This document shows, one piece after another, positions 47,889 through 61,085 of a DNA stretch of 64,000 nt; position 1 is the first letter of the stretch, and the number at the start of each line of letters is the position of its first letter. The stretch lies in NCBI RefSeq assembly GCF_015832195.1, contig NC_052017.1, forward strand, positions 77,253,801-77,317,800, given 5' to 3'. The translations under genes and the position numbers were made by a program. Source of the DNA: Motacilla alba alba (lineage: Eukaryota > Chordata > Aves > Passeriformes > Motacillidae). The notes beneath the pieces are model-generated. The model was not told the origin of the DNA, did not search any database, and worked only from the letters and a program-made list of their open reading frames with translations.

Positions 47889-50800
47889 TAGGCGTGAATT
47901 TTGGATAATGATGTGGCAGAGAACATAAAAATCTTTGCAGCCGTCGTTGCAGCTGGGTATTAAAACACTCCAATAAATTCCATGCTTAGCAAAAAAAGTG
48001 AAGAAAGTAAATCCCAGCTGTAGGGTTGGGGTAGCTGTAGGATGCTGACAAGCTGTGGGAGTCAAGATCATTAGAAGCTGGTCTATTGACTTTATCCAAG
48101 TCTAATTAGGTTAGAAATCTTGAAAGATTTGGGTTTCTTGCTGGATTTACAGTAAAATGTGTTTTTTGGCTAGAGAGGAAATACCATGAGAACAGTCTTT
48201 TCATGGACATTGAAGTAGTAAACTTTGGTTGGAGCCAACCACACAGAACGTGATGAGGTGTTTGCCAAAAGAGAATTGGAAAAGTTTAAAAACTTGAACA
48301 TTTTAGGCAGAAAATAATGATGAAATGTAAGCATCAAGGAAAATTCAAACTGGCTTGTGTATTACCTAAGTATGTTTCTTTTCCTGTTAAGGTGATGGCA
48401 AGGCTCCTGTTGTCTTTGTTGTGCTTTGAATTGTATCAGTATTATTGGCTTAATTCTAGTACAGCTGTATATTATGAATACCTTCAGTGAAAATTTTGAG
48501 GAAAAATATATTCAGCCCCTGCTTTTTTTCCATAACACATTTGCATCTTCATCTCTTCCTCATGCTTACTTTCTGTAGAGCTGTCTTGAGCATCTGATCA
48601 CTTATAAGCACAGCACAGCCATACCCTTAAAGTCATTACTAGGCTTTCTTTGGGCTTAGCTGCTCCACGCTGTCAGAAAATATCATGGATCTCCATCTTA
48701 GCTTATAATGAAAGTGTTTGAAGGGAATCAATAACTCTTTGTAGGATGGGGATGTGTTGGTGGCATATCACAGTAAAGTTTCCCTAACCTTCTAACAAGG
48801 TCTCAGATGGACTACTTTTTAAACTATTATTCCTGCATATTAGAGGTCTGTTGTTTATGTAGTATGCAATGGGTAAAAAAAGTACTGCTTCCCAGAGCTT
48901 GCTGCTGTTCAACAGCATGAAGTTACTAAACTAGGCCAACAGAAATAATGCTGCATGGAGGTTCAGTCCTTTAGATAGCAGTCCTTCTGTCTGAGAGATC
49001 TAAGAATGTAAAACCGTAGAACTTTAGAAACAGGTTGCAACTTTTCTTGCAAGGAAAGTTATTTTCAGCATTTTGTCTCTGTCATACACATACTCATGAT
49101 AATCTGTGAAAAATGTTGTTTAGTATTTTGGCCAAATGAGGACAACTGGAATTCAAAGAAGTTTGAAATTTTCTTGGAAAAAATATCTAGCCTGAAAGTA
49201 CTGTGATTATATCTATATCAATTCACTTGATTTTGAACTATTCTGTTGAACTAAGGATCGCCGTTTGCTTGTCTTACATTATATACATGCCCACACCAAG
49301 CTCTGCTCTTCTGGATAAACTTATCTACTAAGGAAAAGACAGTACTTCTGACAGAAAGATGAATTACATTTCCATGCAACCTATTCAGTAAAGAAAAAAA
49401 GTATAAAATATTAATTAATATTTTATCAAAACTGAATCAGCGGGAAAAAAAATTCTGGTAGAACAGTATTAAAGAATATCAGACATGATCAGTTGTTTAA
49501 AGCACTGGGTAGATGGTATCCATGCTTTTATAAGGCAAAAAAAGTTGTCAACTCCTTCTGGTATCTACTGATAACAGATAATTTTAGGTTTTGGCTTATT
49601 TTATGAAAATATTTTATGTTTCAAAGTCCTTATGGGAGGGAGAGATCTTAGTTTTTTGGTTCAACTTCAGGAGTCTTTCTGAAGTTATGGAAATCAGATA
49701 AAGGTGAGTGAATGAAACCAAAAGACTGCCAACATGACAAGTCACAAAGCATCATCCTGTGCTTTCTGCCATTCTATCAGCTCAAGCCTACCATGACTGT
49801 TCAACTCAACAGTGATAATTTATTTCCTCACCTCCTGAAAGTGTCCTGTTTAATTCCCTGAGATACTAAGCCACAGGTGATTACACTGTCTTCAGCCAAT
49901 TGTGACCCTATTCACCCTCCAAGTCTTCTAAATATTCCAATCAAATTTACCACAGATGAAAACATCTACAATAATTACTGTAAGCCTCATAAAAAAGAGT
50001 GACTCAAAAGTTCCTACTTGGATAACTACAACAATTTCTTTTTTTTTGTTTCCTTACTAGATATTGGAATCTCATGCAGAAGAAATACTCAGAGCTGAGA
50101 GGACTATGAGCTCACCTCATCAGACTCCATTAGTGCTCACAGCCCCACTGGTCCATAAGGTGCTCTGTATCAGCTAGCAGTGGATGTCCTCTGTTTTCTG
50201 GGCCATACATATTTCATTACTCCCATAAGGCAAGAAAACAAAGAAACAAGCAATGAAGCCCAGGGGCAATACCCATTCACTTCTTGATTAAGATCAGAGC
50301 TAGCAAGAAACAAGCCGAGTTTCTTGTCCTGTCCAAGAGAACTACAATCATCATCCTGTGCCCTCTTAAATCTATACATAATGGGTAAAAGGGTATGGAT
50401 TTTCAGAAACTTACTACTTACTTCAAAATAATGTGAGCAAAGAGGTGAATTGTACACTCTTCAAGACTGTGAACCATTTTCCTTGTCACCAAAACGTTTT
50501 CATTTTGTAAGAGGTTACTTGATGTATTAATTCACATAGCAGCAGAATTGTCCAGGCAGAGGACTCTGCCTTAACCTTTTTCTTCCTTTTTTTTCTAAAG
50601 TATGCACGATTTCTAATTTTGGCTTTAGCAGGATAGCTTCCCCTACAATCCTAAAACCAAAATAGCTTTCGTCACTGTGCAGTCCAGTATAAACAGCCCT
50701 AGAAAACACCTTCCAGGCTTCCAGCAGCCGCTTGATAACTCTTTGGGTAACTATTTGGCTGCAGTAGGGATAAAGAGAACCTACAAATCTATTGTTTACT

Positions 50801-52884
50801 TGTTTGAATTTTGCAATTGTACCTTCATCACTGCAAGTTATATTAGTCCTATTGCAAAATTAGGTTAGTGATCTAAACATTACTTAAGCAAGCATGCTTT
50901 CCACTCCCCTCCTTTCTTTCAGTGCTATGCAATTTTTACCTAGAGTATCCAAGATTTTTCTTTTCCTTTTAGCTCCCCTAAATTAACATACCCTTCACTG
51001 ATATTATAGTCCCAGACTAAGCATAGATCCAAGCATTGTTGAACTGAGTGGGAAATTATATGCAGGTTTTGGTTTTGAATGAAACCAAATCTTAGACAAT
51101 AATCCAGTTCTCAGGAATAAAGTTAAAATTGGCTGGGCACCAAGCTCAAAGATCATTAGAGTGCTTTGTATAAGCTTTGTATGTATTACAATGTAAAAAA
51201 TTATGGGGTTTTTTTTCCATCTTTTTCCTTTTTCATGATGTTTTTTGCAGTGTTGCAGCCCTAATGGCAGTTAACAAAAGGAAAATAAATATTGGTAAGA
51301 GAATCTGAAGTAAGTTCATAGCTCTTAAATCAAATTAAATTCTGCAGTCATGAACTATTCAATTGTCATTCATTATGTATGATTCAAGCTGGAAGTTGTG
51401 ATTTAAGTTTTCTGTAATTTAGCATGGTTTTTTTACAAAACCTTTAGAAAGACATAAAATTAGCACATAATAAAATGAAGTGCTGAATCTATGCCATTGA
51501 GAAAAAGAGCCATAACACATTCATGCATATCATGTCTTATGCTGAAGAGAAAAAAAAACCCCAACTGTTCATACCTAAAAAGTGAATGGTAAATACTATT
51601 ATTTCATATAGTTACATTAAAGAATTTGGGCAAAGATGTTGGAACTGTTACTATCCTTGAAGGCAAATTATGTTTTAACACAAAACCAGCTAGAATTCAT
51701 CAGAGGTAAAAATGGTGATGTCAAATTTGGAAATTAGTTGTAATCTGGAAGAAGAGGATGAGCTTTTAATATACACTTTCTCTTGGGTGCTATGTCAAGA
51801 AATGCTAATCACTCTTTAGATCACCTCTGATAGCCTATTGGCAAAATATTTCATACTAAATTTGGTGTTAGTGCTGGGAGGGAGAAAAAAAGAGATTTAG
51901 AAAACTGAGTCAATGTGGAGTTATACTGGGGAAATAAATCACTTCCAGAACACCAGCTGAAGTAGTGGCTGAGACAGATTATCTGCTACCCATCTCCCAT
52001 TACTCTTGATGTCAGGTTGGTGTAAGGTATGTTTAAATTCAAGAGTCTTGTTACCTGTCCTCAATTGAAGAACTAATGTTTTACCTGCTGAAATATTTAG
52101 GACAGGCTGTGGTGTTTTTGATTGTCATATCATTCCCAGCTAGTTGGGCCTGCTGTCAGTGATTCCTGGGCCTTCTATAATACAAAGCTTTTTTTTTTCT
52201 CCAATATGCAATTGAGGTTAGCAGAAGAACAAACACTCAAGATGTTGGTGTCTGGTTCTGGGGATATCCAAGAGAAGTTTTTTTGACTACCCTAGAACTG
52301 GCAGTTGTGCAAAGTGGATGATCGTAGTTTTAGCTGATGGCCAGCAGAGATAAGCACTGTCCTCCAAAAACTTGAACCAACAAGAACCGTATAATAACAT
52401 TGGTTCCAATCCTGCATTTGAAAGAGTGACTTGTCCAGAACTTCAGAAAATTGGGGAAAGTAAAGATGGCAATATTTTAACCTTGGATGAACATTTATGT
52501 GCACCAGGAAGTCAAGCATGCTGCACTCCAAGGTGTTCACATAAATTCAATATTGTGGACTAGAAGCCAGTTTCAGAGTATCAGAGTCTAGATGAATTTG
52601 GTTCTGTAACATCTGCATTTCTGTGTGTTTCTGGGAAAATGGTCAACAATGAGATGTGGCAAGGTCTTAATTCTCTAAGGCCGGTTTCATGCTACCAAAC
52701 CACAATGCAGCAGGCTTTCTGTTTTGATGTGGCAGGTGAGGTTAATAAGGAGGTGTTAGGCAATATTGTGAACTGTTGGCAAGTACATCCATGTAGGTTT
52801 GAATAAGGTGAATTATAAAAAAGGTAAGGATTATGAAGTTTTCAGCTTTGGTAATAACACGTGTATTAGCTTTGATAATTTCAC
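47889..52884. other. Gene-poor AT-rich DNA
   Basis: No gene or transposon was recognised. Frames are under 105 codons. The only notable structure is the 24-bp palindrome at 49403-49426. Confidence 0.55.
49403..49426. repeat. 24-bp perfect AT palindrome
   Basis: The sequence is its own reverse complement over 24 bases (core TATTAATTAATA, centre between 49414 and 49415). It is all A/T and could extrude as a small cruciform. It also contains paired TAAT homeodomain cores. Confidence 0.9.
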
Positions 52885-53188
52885 ATAGTAGCTCTCACCA
52901 TTGAGCAAGAAATGACACAAGTTCACCAGAAGGCTGGTTTGCACAACAGCAGCTTTAATACGAAAAACTCTCCTCTTATATAGACAGGTCCGACACATTC
53001 TATTGATTGGCTAATTAACAAAAACATCTTTCTCACAGTCCTTGAGAAAAACAGAGTAGGAAAACACCACCTGCAGGTTGCTTATACTAACAAGTTATCA
53101 TGGTTTCTCTACAACTCCCTAACAGGTCTCACAAGTCCACTGTGAGAAAACAGATCTCGTTTTCTCACTCTCTGACCAGGCTGTCACA
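52885..53188 (-). mobile_element. Probable LTR of an endogenous retrovirus, minus strand (ends uncertain)
   Basis: Read on the minus strand, it starts TGTGACAG (53188) and contains a CTATATAAG TATA box (near 52975-52982), with an ATTAAA polyadenylation variant about 20 bases downstream (52952-52960), the spacing expected for a compact R region. The promoter, TATA and polyadenylation signal order is that of an LTR. The 3' end was not resolved and no target-site duplication was found. No gag/pol/env adjoins it. Confidence 0.55.
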
Positions 53189-53689
53189 TCCACAGGTAGC
53201 CCAGAAAAAAAAGTTATTACTCTTGACCTCATTAGTACAGGCAGCAGGCTGAACATGGGCTGAGTTGTTGTTCAGTTGTTCCTGAGTTATTTCTTCCTTG
53301 TACACTGAGATACATTCATCCTCCCAGGAATGTTTTGTTCATGTGCTTCTGTGACTTAGAAAAATTTTCAATGAAGAGCAAGTCCTGTCCAGTGTTTCTT
53401 GGCCTAAATTGTGTTCTTTTGTGTCACAGACCAACAAAAATGTTTATGGCCAGAATCATCAGCACTGCTACAAATCCCTCGGTAGTATTTGTGCCAAATC
53501 AGTGAAACACCAAGTGTCATACTGCAGGCCCTGGGTGCCGGTCAGTGACTGTAAGACAAACAAGTTTAAATATTGGAGCTCTGCCAAACACAGTGCTTCA
53601 ATAAGAATCTCAAATTCCTATGTTCTAGCATGGCAATCATGGCAGTCACTCTCAAACTGTACAAGTCAGAAAAATAGTGGAAAGTAATC
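53189..53689. other. Unassigned sequence between LTR and CR1 fragment
   Basis: No feature was recognised. A 92-codon plus-strand frame (53409-53687) has no known homology. Confidence 0.5.
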
Positions 53690-53985
53690 TTTTCTTCTAA
53701 GCTATAAGGTTCCCTCGGGTTTTCCTTGAAGCTCATGCAATTTATGTCCCTGGCTATCTTTGATAGACACTTCACAGACCCTCTTCAAATTTTTACATCT
53801 CTCTTGAAGTGTATGTGGGTTCCCAAAAGTGTACACAGTAGACCAGCTATGCCCCACTCCTCCAGCAACAGATTAGGCACAGAATAACCTCCCTTCATCT
53901 GCTATGTTTCCCCTAAGGTAGCCCTTAGTGGTTTGCTTTGATCATGATGGGGGCACATGGTTGGCACATGTTCAGCCTGACATCA
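53690..53985 (-). mobile_element. CR1 LINE fragment, minus strand
   Basis: The block at 53870-53985 parallels that at 16650-16770: CCTCCCTT-ATCTGCTA, CATGATGGGGGCACATGGTTGGCACATGTTCAGCCTG. Both follow the complement of CR1 ORF2 near its C-terminus. About 300 bp survive with no open frame. It is probably of the same older subfamily as the 16-18 kb element. Confidence 0.65.
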
Positions 53986-56900
53986 GTTTTACTGATTGTT
54001 TGAAGAGATGTGTTATATCTGAATGCTTACAGTTGATCCTAAGCTCTTCTCCTGGTTTGCAATGTAAAAGATCTCTCCTGAATGGACTGGACCCTAGGTG
54101 AATAATGTTAAGAGAAGAAGGTGACAGGTAATAGTCACCAGATGGCTTCTGCCCACATGGTACTTTTTTAGACAAGGACTGTCCTGTGCTGCTTTCTTAC
54201 AAGCTGATCTACTTTAGCTGCTCAGAAAACAGCTGTGGTAGTTCTTAAGCACTGTTTACTGATTGAAACCATGTAATATTATTAGAAACATTTATAAGTA
54301 TTGAAAACATAACAATGCTGAATGATCTAGCATCTTCATGGAACAGCTGATATGCTGGTACCATTCTCTGTGATACGTTTTACAGCTGTAAATTGTGATT
54401 AAAAGAGTGGGGGAAAATGAGCATAACAGTGGGAATTGTTCCAAGGGCAGTGATAAAGATCTCCTTCCTTGTCTGGAATTGCCCTTTAAGCCCTAGACTC
54501 TTAATCAGCAGCAAAAGGAAGCAAAAGCTTCCTTCCCTGACTAGACCTGATTTCAACAAAGATGTGAGAGTGTCTTTCACAAAATGCTCCCGTCACAATC
54601 TGTGTAAGAGGTGCTTTAAAAATAAAAATCAAAATAGCTTGGTTGTTCGCTTCCTTCAGTTGTTAGACTAAATAATAAGGGACCCTTTCTGATGGTCACT
54701 TTCATGAATACAAAGCTGCCCCTGTTTCACTGAGATAAAGCACTTCAGCAGTGCGTGTTCTGCTTCTCCAGATACAGTTTATCTTGTTTAGAATGATGAC
54801 ATTTATGAAAGTAATCTACATCCAAAAAGTGAAACATCTTTATAGGAAAAATATTATCTAAAGTTTGCTGGAAGATGATTGTATTCTTCAAATCTTGCCA
54901 TCAGTAGAAAATTTTTGCAATTCCTAGATCTGACAGGGAATTAGGACTGTTGTCCTAAAGTGTATTTCACACTGTATCATGTAAAGAGCATAAATTTCTG
55001 TCTTACTAGCTCAGGACAGAGAAAGAACACAGGTCAGACTGAAAAGCAGAGGCACATCTGTACCTCATTACTGTGAAAGAGCCTCTGGCCTTTCCAATGC
55101 TAACATAGCCCAAAGACAGTGAAACATAAGGGAATAATGGTGACTAGGCCTGAGGAATGATGAACCCATATGGAAATGGGCTTTATGAAAGGAGCAAAAA
55201 AAGACTGGCAGGAACCGGGGTCAGAAATAGTAGCAAAAGGTAGTCAGCTGCTGAGGCAGAATACCCTCTGTGTTTTCAGTGTGTGGCTTGGCAGGTTGCT
55301 TGAATACGCTCCTTGCTTGAACAGAGCAATGGAAATTTTGCTGAATGTTGGTATTTAAGTGATTAAAGAGCATCCCACATCTATATTGAAGGGAACTTTT
55401 ATTCCAGGCATAGATAAGAATTTGGGTACTTTCAAAAAGTCCCATTAACCAGTTTTGCAAATCTTTAAGTGATAAGTGTGGTAGTAAATCACAGGAGAAA
55501 GTCTTCCATTGTATACCACAAGAGGAAAGCTGTTGTGTTTTATACAGGATAATCATTATTCCACATATAATGAGTCAGGCTGTAGATCTGTCATGGAGAG
55601 CTTTGAACTCATACCAAAAAGCCATAATTCATAGCACTTACTATTTGGAGTGTTTACTTAGGATTGCATGTGGCCATGCCTTTACAGAGAATAGGAAATG
55701 TCTCTAAATCTGCTTAATCAAACTGACTGTATTGTAATAAGTGTTGCTCCCACATTTCTTTTCCCTTTTCCAGCAGACTTTCAGCTCAGAACTAGAGCCC
55801 TGAATCTGTCTTTCCCTAAAGGAAAAACATCTTTTCCCTTTGTTTGCCTATCCTTGTTACTTTTATGACCCCGGCAGCTTCAGAAATCTGCCCCATAGAA
55901 GACAAAAGAGCTATAGTTTCTGGTGTATGACTGATAAAGCAGGCAAGTAGGCACGTCTGTAAGAGATGGGGAATGGAGCAATAACATACTTCAAGTGCTT
56001 CTATCTGGGGCACAGTTGACTATTATGCTAAATTAAGTTTGCTGACAAGTACCTCAGACGAGTCCATGAAACCTCTTTTCCTGTTCAGGTTTGCTAGCTT
56101 TGATGTTCTTATCTGTACTACTTTAAAAATGCAAAGACTACCCAGAGAAGTTCAATATCCGAAGTCAAGTGTGAATTTAAACCAGTATAAATAACCCCTT
56201 TTTCTTTGAACAGTTCCCATGGTCCTTGGTATAGTTATTTTGATCTTGCAAATATTGGTGAAATTTGTGGATTTGCACTATCTGCATTTTTGTTTCCAAT
56301 AAGTTGTCTTAGTTTACAGTTGATATTCATGTTAAGTGCTGAAGAGAACACTTTACTTAAATATTAATTGGAGTGAGTCCAAAGAATATGTTTCAGCTAA
56401 TAAAAAAAACTGACAGTTCAAAATCCTGACCCAATTAAAACTTTTAAATTAAGCATGTTGGTCAGTATAATATTATTAATTTTTCTTGCCATGTTGTGTA
56501 AGATGCTTTAAGCGGGCTGTGCTGTTCAGCCTAAGCAGAGTATAGACAGAGTATGCGTAACTCCAAGGAAACCTCTCCCATCTGTTTTTTGCGGTTTTTT
56601 TTTGCACTGCAGTTTTAAGCCAACTCTCCAAATGAAATGGCATGTTTGACAGGCATTAGGAGTTTGTATATAAAGAGCAGAGAAATAATGAGCAAGTGGG
56701 ACCGTTTTCAGCTGGAAGCTAGAAGCTGCAGGATTTACAGGTGGCTGTGGGATATCCTTTGTTAATTGGTCATGCAAATTGGATCAATAGGAAAGAGCTG
56801 ATAGCCGGGCTCCAAAGGGCAATGGGTTTCGGTGAGTGCAGGAACAGGGCTGACAGTGATGCCTCCCTACACAAGGGTAGTGTTGGTGCTGTGGGTTTTC

Positions 56901-59229
56901 ATCTGAGTTAGATGCATGAATACAGATGTCACTAGGAAAGAATTTAAAATGTTCAGGTTGCCAGAGGTTGTGAAAGAAATTAACAAGGGGTGATAATGTG
57001 ATTGGTCACATGTTTGTTCTCAAAGTATTTTTTCCCAAGAAAGCATTAGCCTAGGTCATTCATGCTGCCCAGAGCAGAGGGTGCCCATGATGATTTTGAC
57101 TACCCAATGTTCAATATCATGCAGCGCTCAATTCAGAGTAATAATCATGAATTATGGGATTTCTTATCCATGTATCCAATTAGCATTCATTAGCTTTGGG
57201 TTTGAGAATGGGTTTATATGAAAATAGAAGCATATACAAGTGAATGTGTGCCTGCAGGGTGCCACAGTTCATCCTTGCCTTTTGAATTTTTCAGAAAAAA
57301 GTATGAAGTTACCACTTTCTCCACAGAAGCTGATGCATTGCACAGACATCACTGGGTGAAGGAAGAGCCAGGCTGCCGATATGGAAATAGAGGGGAGGGT
57401 TAGCTCCTAGATTTCATTTTTAATGATTGGATTCCAAGCTAAATTTAGAGGGCCTTGTTTTATTACAGGCTCTTCTGACACTGTCCAAGAATCAGTTAAC
57501 TGCTACAGACAGCTTGGTAGCTAGGATTTTATATAAGTTCCTTTTTACCAAATGCTTCTATTTTCCAAATGCAATTGAGACTGAACTAACTTTCTTGGGA
57601 TATTTGCTTAAGGAGAAGTGGGTTTTGAGCATCAACTTCAATATTGCAGTTGTTTCCATGACCAATACCACAGAAAAATACATAGTTCTGTTGATAGAAA
57701 TTCAATAAATTGGAGAAGATTAGGGGGACAAGAATAAAGAGGATAGTATGGGGTATCGACAGGGATCCGAGAGGGGAGAGAGGATAGTAAAAAAAAGGAC
57801 GAGGAGTGGTGAGGATGTGGACAGACAGTAACAGAAAAGGTCTAAGGAAGTACAATAAAAGAAATTAGGCAGTAAAAACTGTGAGGAACTAGAAGGGATT
57901 TGATTCAACTATCTGAAAAGGCTCAGGAAAAGTCACCTGTGTCTCCTCCAGTAATCTGCCTGAGCAGAGAGGAGCAGTCTACTGTGATTACTGTTGGCTC
58001 AAATGATAGAGGTCTGTGCCATGATACTAAAAAGCCAGCTCTGTTGATAGGCATTGCTAGAATTGTCTTTTATGAGATCAGGAAAATGGCTTGAAAATTA
58101 CTGCCTGTGAAAATATTAAGACTTTAAAATCAAACTCTCATCAATTGTGTCAGAAATAGTTACCTGTACTGTTTAACATTTTGCAAGCACTGCAAGGATT
58201 TTTAGAGGACTACTGATTTCTTATAGTGCAACACAAATCTGAGCCAAATTTCTTTACTGAATAATATCTTGAATTGAACCACAAGAAGACATTATCTGTT
58301 TGAAATAAACTGGAATTGCTGTGTTTTCCTGAGAGGAAAGTTTTAAAGTTTTTCAACTTTAAAAATGGAAAGTCATTCATAAAAAAGTAAATGTATTTCA
58401 TGAAATGCCTCTTTCAAAAGTTAATTTGATGTTTTCAAACTACCATGTTCTGCAGGCATGTCTAAAGATCTAGAGAGCTTGTAGGGATTTAGTAAAGTAC
58501 CAGCTTAAAAACGAGCTAAAGAATGCTTAATGTCTCAGCTTTCTCACTGATTAATGTGTATTTTTAGTGGCTCCCTGTCTTTAGCTAATTGAAACAATGT
58601 ATTAAAGCTGTGTATGGTTGACATACACCAAATAACATGTGTAACATACTATAGTTAATAAAAGGGGAATTGCTGATCAATAGTTTATAAATGACAAAAG
58701 GACACTGCTCTGAGTTATATAAATTATTCTTTAACTTGAAGGCTGCTAATGTTGCTAATATAGCCCACTGTTGAATGTAGCCTGCTACAAAGTTTTTAGT
58801 ACCTCTAACTTTCATTAGTACAAAATCCTTGAGTGGTTCTTAATCATGTTGCCGATTTTTAAGCAGCTTTGAGACAACAAGAGAAATTACTCCTTTTAAA
58901 CCCAGTAAGTACTGACCTGTAGTTCTTAACCTATCCCTCCTTAGACAGTGTGTAATGTTTAATGGGTGTACAGGCAATTTCTAAATTCAAATTCAGCATT
59001 CCTACAGAGAATGGTTTCAACCCCCACCATCAATCTCACTCCCACTATCAATACCCCAGAGGTACACAACTTCTAAAAGAGTAAATGTGTGAAAATTAGG
59101 AATTTGTTAAATTGAACCTGAAGTGAGTAAACCTTTGCAGGAAAAGAGGGTTAGTAGACCTGCATACCAGAAACCCAGCAGTGCACCACCTGTTAAGAAG
59201 GCTTGAATAGGGGTGAAAAGGAAGCAAGC
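53986..59229. other. Gene-poor AT-rich DNA with possible regulatory sequence
   Basis: No coding exon was recognised. At 56050-56520 and 57085-57215 the sequence is dense in TAAT/ATTA and ATGCAAAT-type sites. A strongly purine-rich stretch occupies 57715-57900. None of these has a conservation test here. Confidence 0.5.
57085..57215. promoter_or_regulatory. Candidate enhancer-like homeodomain-site cluster
   Basis: About 130 bases hold TAATAATCATGAATTATGG, CCAATTAGCATTCATTAGC and other ATTA cores, together with a GC-richer left flank. An octamer ATGCAAAT lies 300 bases upstream at about 56773. The density of sites resembles vertebrate developmental enhancers, but AT-rich DNA makes such motifs by chance. 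Confidence 0.25.
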
Positions 59230-60512
59230 ATGTCTAATCAAAACAATAAGTGGATTATTAGAATAAGAAGGCATCTTTCAAAAAGATGGAATTGTATCCA
59301 AATGAGGAAAAGACAAAGGATTTTAAACTCTGGCAGATTAATTGTATAAATGCAATAGTGCATGTCAAAACAGAGTTCAAGGAACAATGAGCTAAAAGGA
59401 TCAAATGAATAATAAATTTTCTTGTAGACATATGAAGAGCAGGAAGCATACCAGAGAGGCTGCAGAGCCAAATGGTGCTCATGGCATTGAAGGAGCACTG
59501 ACAGGGCATAAATTGGAGATGCATGTTAGATCCCTTGGGAGAGAGATGTTCCTTGGAGAGTCCATCTGACTTAAGTGGCTAGAGAGGCCAAGGAAACATT
59601 GACAACGGAAATACTAACTGATGATGGACAGTGTTTATACCTGGGCTTTAAGAGAAGTCAAGGATGAAATTGTTGAATTGACAATGGTAATGTGTAGCCA
59701 CTTAGTTTAAAACTATTTTGGTACATGATGGCTGGAATGATGGTAGATATTATACCAGTCTTTAAAACAGGTTCCAGGCAGAAGGAAGGAAATCACACAT
59801 CTATAGCACAGAATTTAAACCAAGTAAGTTAGTAAAACTCTGAGAAATAATTTAATTAACCGACATGTGAATATATGTGATTTGTGTGGGAAGAGGGCTG
59901 GTTCATATTTAGTCATCAATTTCCTTCAAAAGCTCTTGGGAATCCAAAGGGCCATGTGGTAAGACATGCATCAGCTATGGGATGCGAGGGATGAAGGAAA
60001 ATGTTAATCACAGTCTTACAGAAAACTCACCAAAGTCTGTAGGTGTCCATGCTCAAATCTGGGCTACCTAAATGATAGGGGAAGGAGAAGACAAGGAGAC
60101 ATTGAGTAGGAAGTGAAAGGATTTACAGAGGATTTGTGTCCTTTCTGATAGTAAGGAGGAAGACAACAATGAAGAAGAATAGCAGAACTTTCTGAAACTA
60201 GTGACTGGACAATAGAATGTTAGATGAAATTCAAGGCAGGTAAAGGTAAGCTGTAAGAATTCCTTTTTGCAAAAATAATGCATTCTGCACTGACCAGTGA
60301 CATTCGGGAGTGAAGCCTTTGGATTATGAACTGCAATTCAGTGGAAAATATACAATTCAAAGTCTATTAAATAGAGTTTAAAAAAAGGCAAAATAAAAGT
60401 TAGGCATGATTTAGAAAGGAATGAAGGGGAAATCAATAGCATTATTTTGCATGTATAAATGCATTGTTCACCCTCAGCAGTAATACTCCATGCAGTTCTG
60501 CCTCCCTTATCA
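59230..60512 (+). mobile_element. Ancient CR1 LINE, plus strand, left part
   Basis: The plus strand follows the old turtle-type CR1 in order: the GAAGCAGGAAGC...AAAGGAGCACT block (about 59435-59505), TTTAAGAGAAGTCAAGGATG (59648), TATACCAGTCTTTAAAACAGG (59750), TTTGTGTGGGAAGAG (59880), a minor ORF2 stretch near 60205-60260, and ATAAATGCATTGTTCACCC (60455-60475). It has many stops and no usable frame. It continues at 61086 after a younger CR1 and an A-rich stretch. Confidence 0.65.
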
Positions 60513-60562
60513 TAAAAAAACCAACCAAACAAACAAAAAACCTAAAAACCAAAAAACCCACA
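60513..60562 (+). repeat. A/C-rich simple sequence at CR1 junction
   Basis: A run of about 50 bases of A with scattered C (AAAAAAACCAACCAAACAAAC and similar) sits between the ancient plus-strand CR1 and the 3' end of the younger minus-strand CR1. It may have served as the insertion site or grown from the element's tail. Confidence 0.6.
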
Positions 60563-61085
60563 TAAAATCGTAGAATATGCTGCGTTGGAAGTGACTCATT
60601 ATGATAATCAAGTTCAACTCCTGACTCTGAGAAGGACACTCCAAGAGTCACACCATATGCCTGAGAGTGTTGTCTGAACACTTCTTGAACTCTGTCGGGC
60701 TTAGTGCTGTGAATAGTTCCCTGGGGAGCCTGTTCCAGTGCCCAGCCACACTGTGGGTGAAAAACCTCTTCCTAATACCTAACCTAACCTAATCCTCCCT
60801 TGATTCAGCTTCATGCTTTTTCCTCAAGTCTGTCACTGGTCATGCAAGTGAAGAAACTGGTGCCTGCCCCTTTTTTTCCCCACAAGAGGAAGATGCAGAT
60901 GGCAATGAGATGCCCGCTCAGACTCCTCCAGGCTGAACAGACCAAGTGACCTCAGTCATTTGTCCTATGGCTTCCCTTTAAGGCCTTCCACCACATTCAT
61001 TGCCCTCCTTTGGAAACTCTCTTAAGAGCTTAATGTATTTTTTTATATTGTGATGCTCAAAACCTCATATTGTACTCAAGGTAGG
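60563..61085 (-). mobile_element. CR1 LINE, younger, minus strand, nested in an older CR1
   Basis: It starts with ATCGTAGAATATGCTGCGTTGGAAGTG, the complement of the CR1 3' terminus, and continues through 3' UTR and ORF2 C-terminal blocks (CTGTTCCAGTGCCCAGCCAC, GACCAAGTGACCTCAGTCAT, GCCCTCCTTTGG). It parallels the 41907-43083 copy and is of the same lineage. It is 5'-truncated near 61085 and interrupts the ancient plus-strand CR1. Confidence 0.85.

Noticed and set aside
52870..53200. GCTAC flanking the minus-strand LTR as a target-site duplication
   Set aside because: Using it would force LTR ends that lack TG...CA; likely coincidence.
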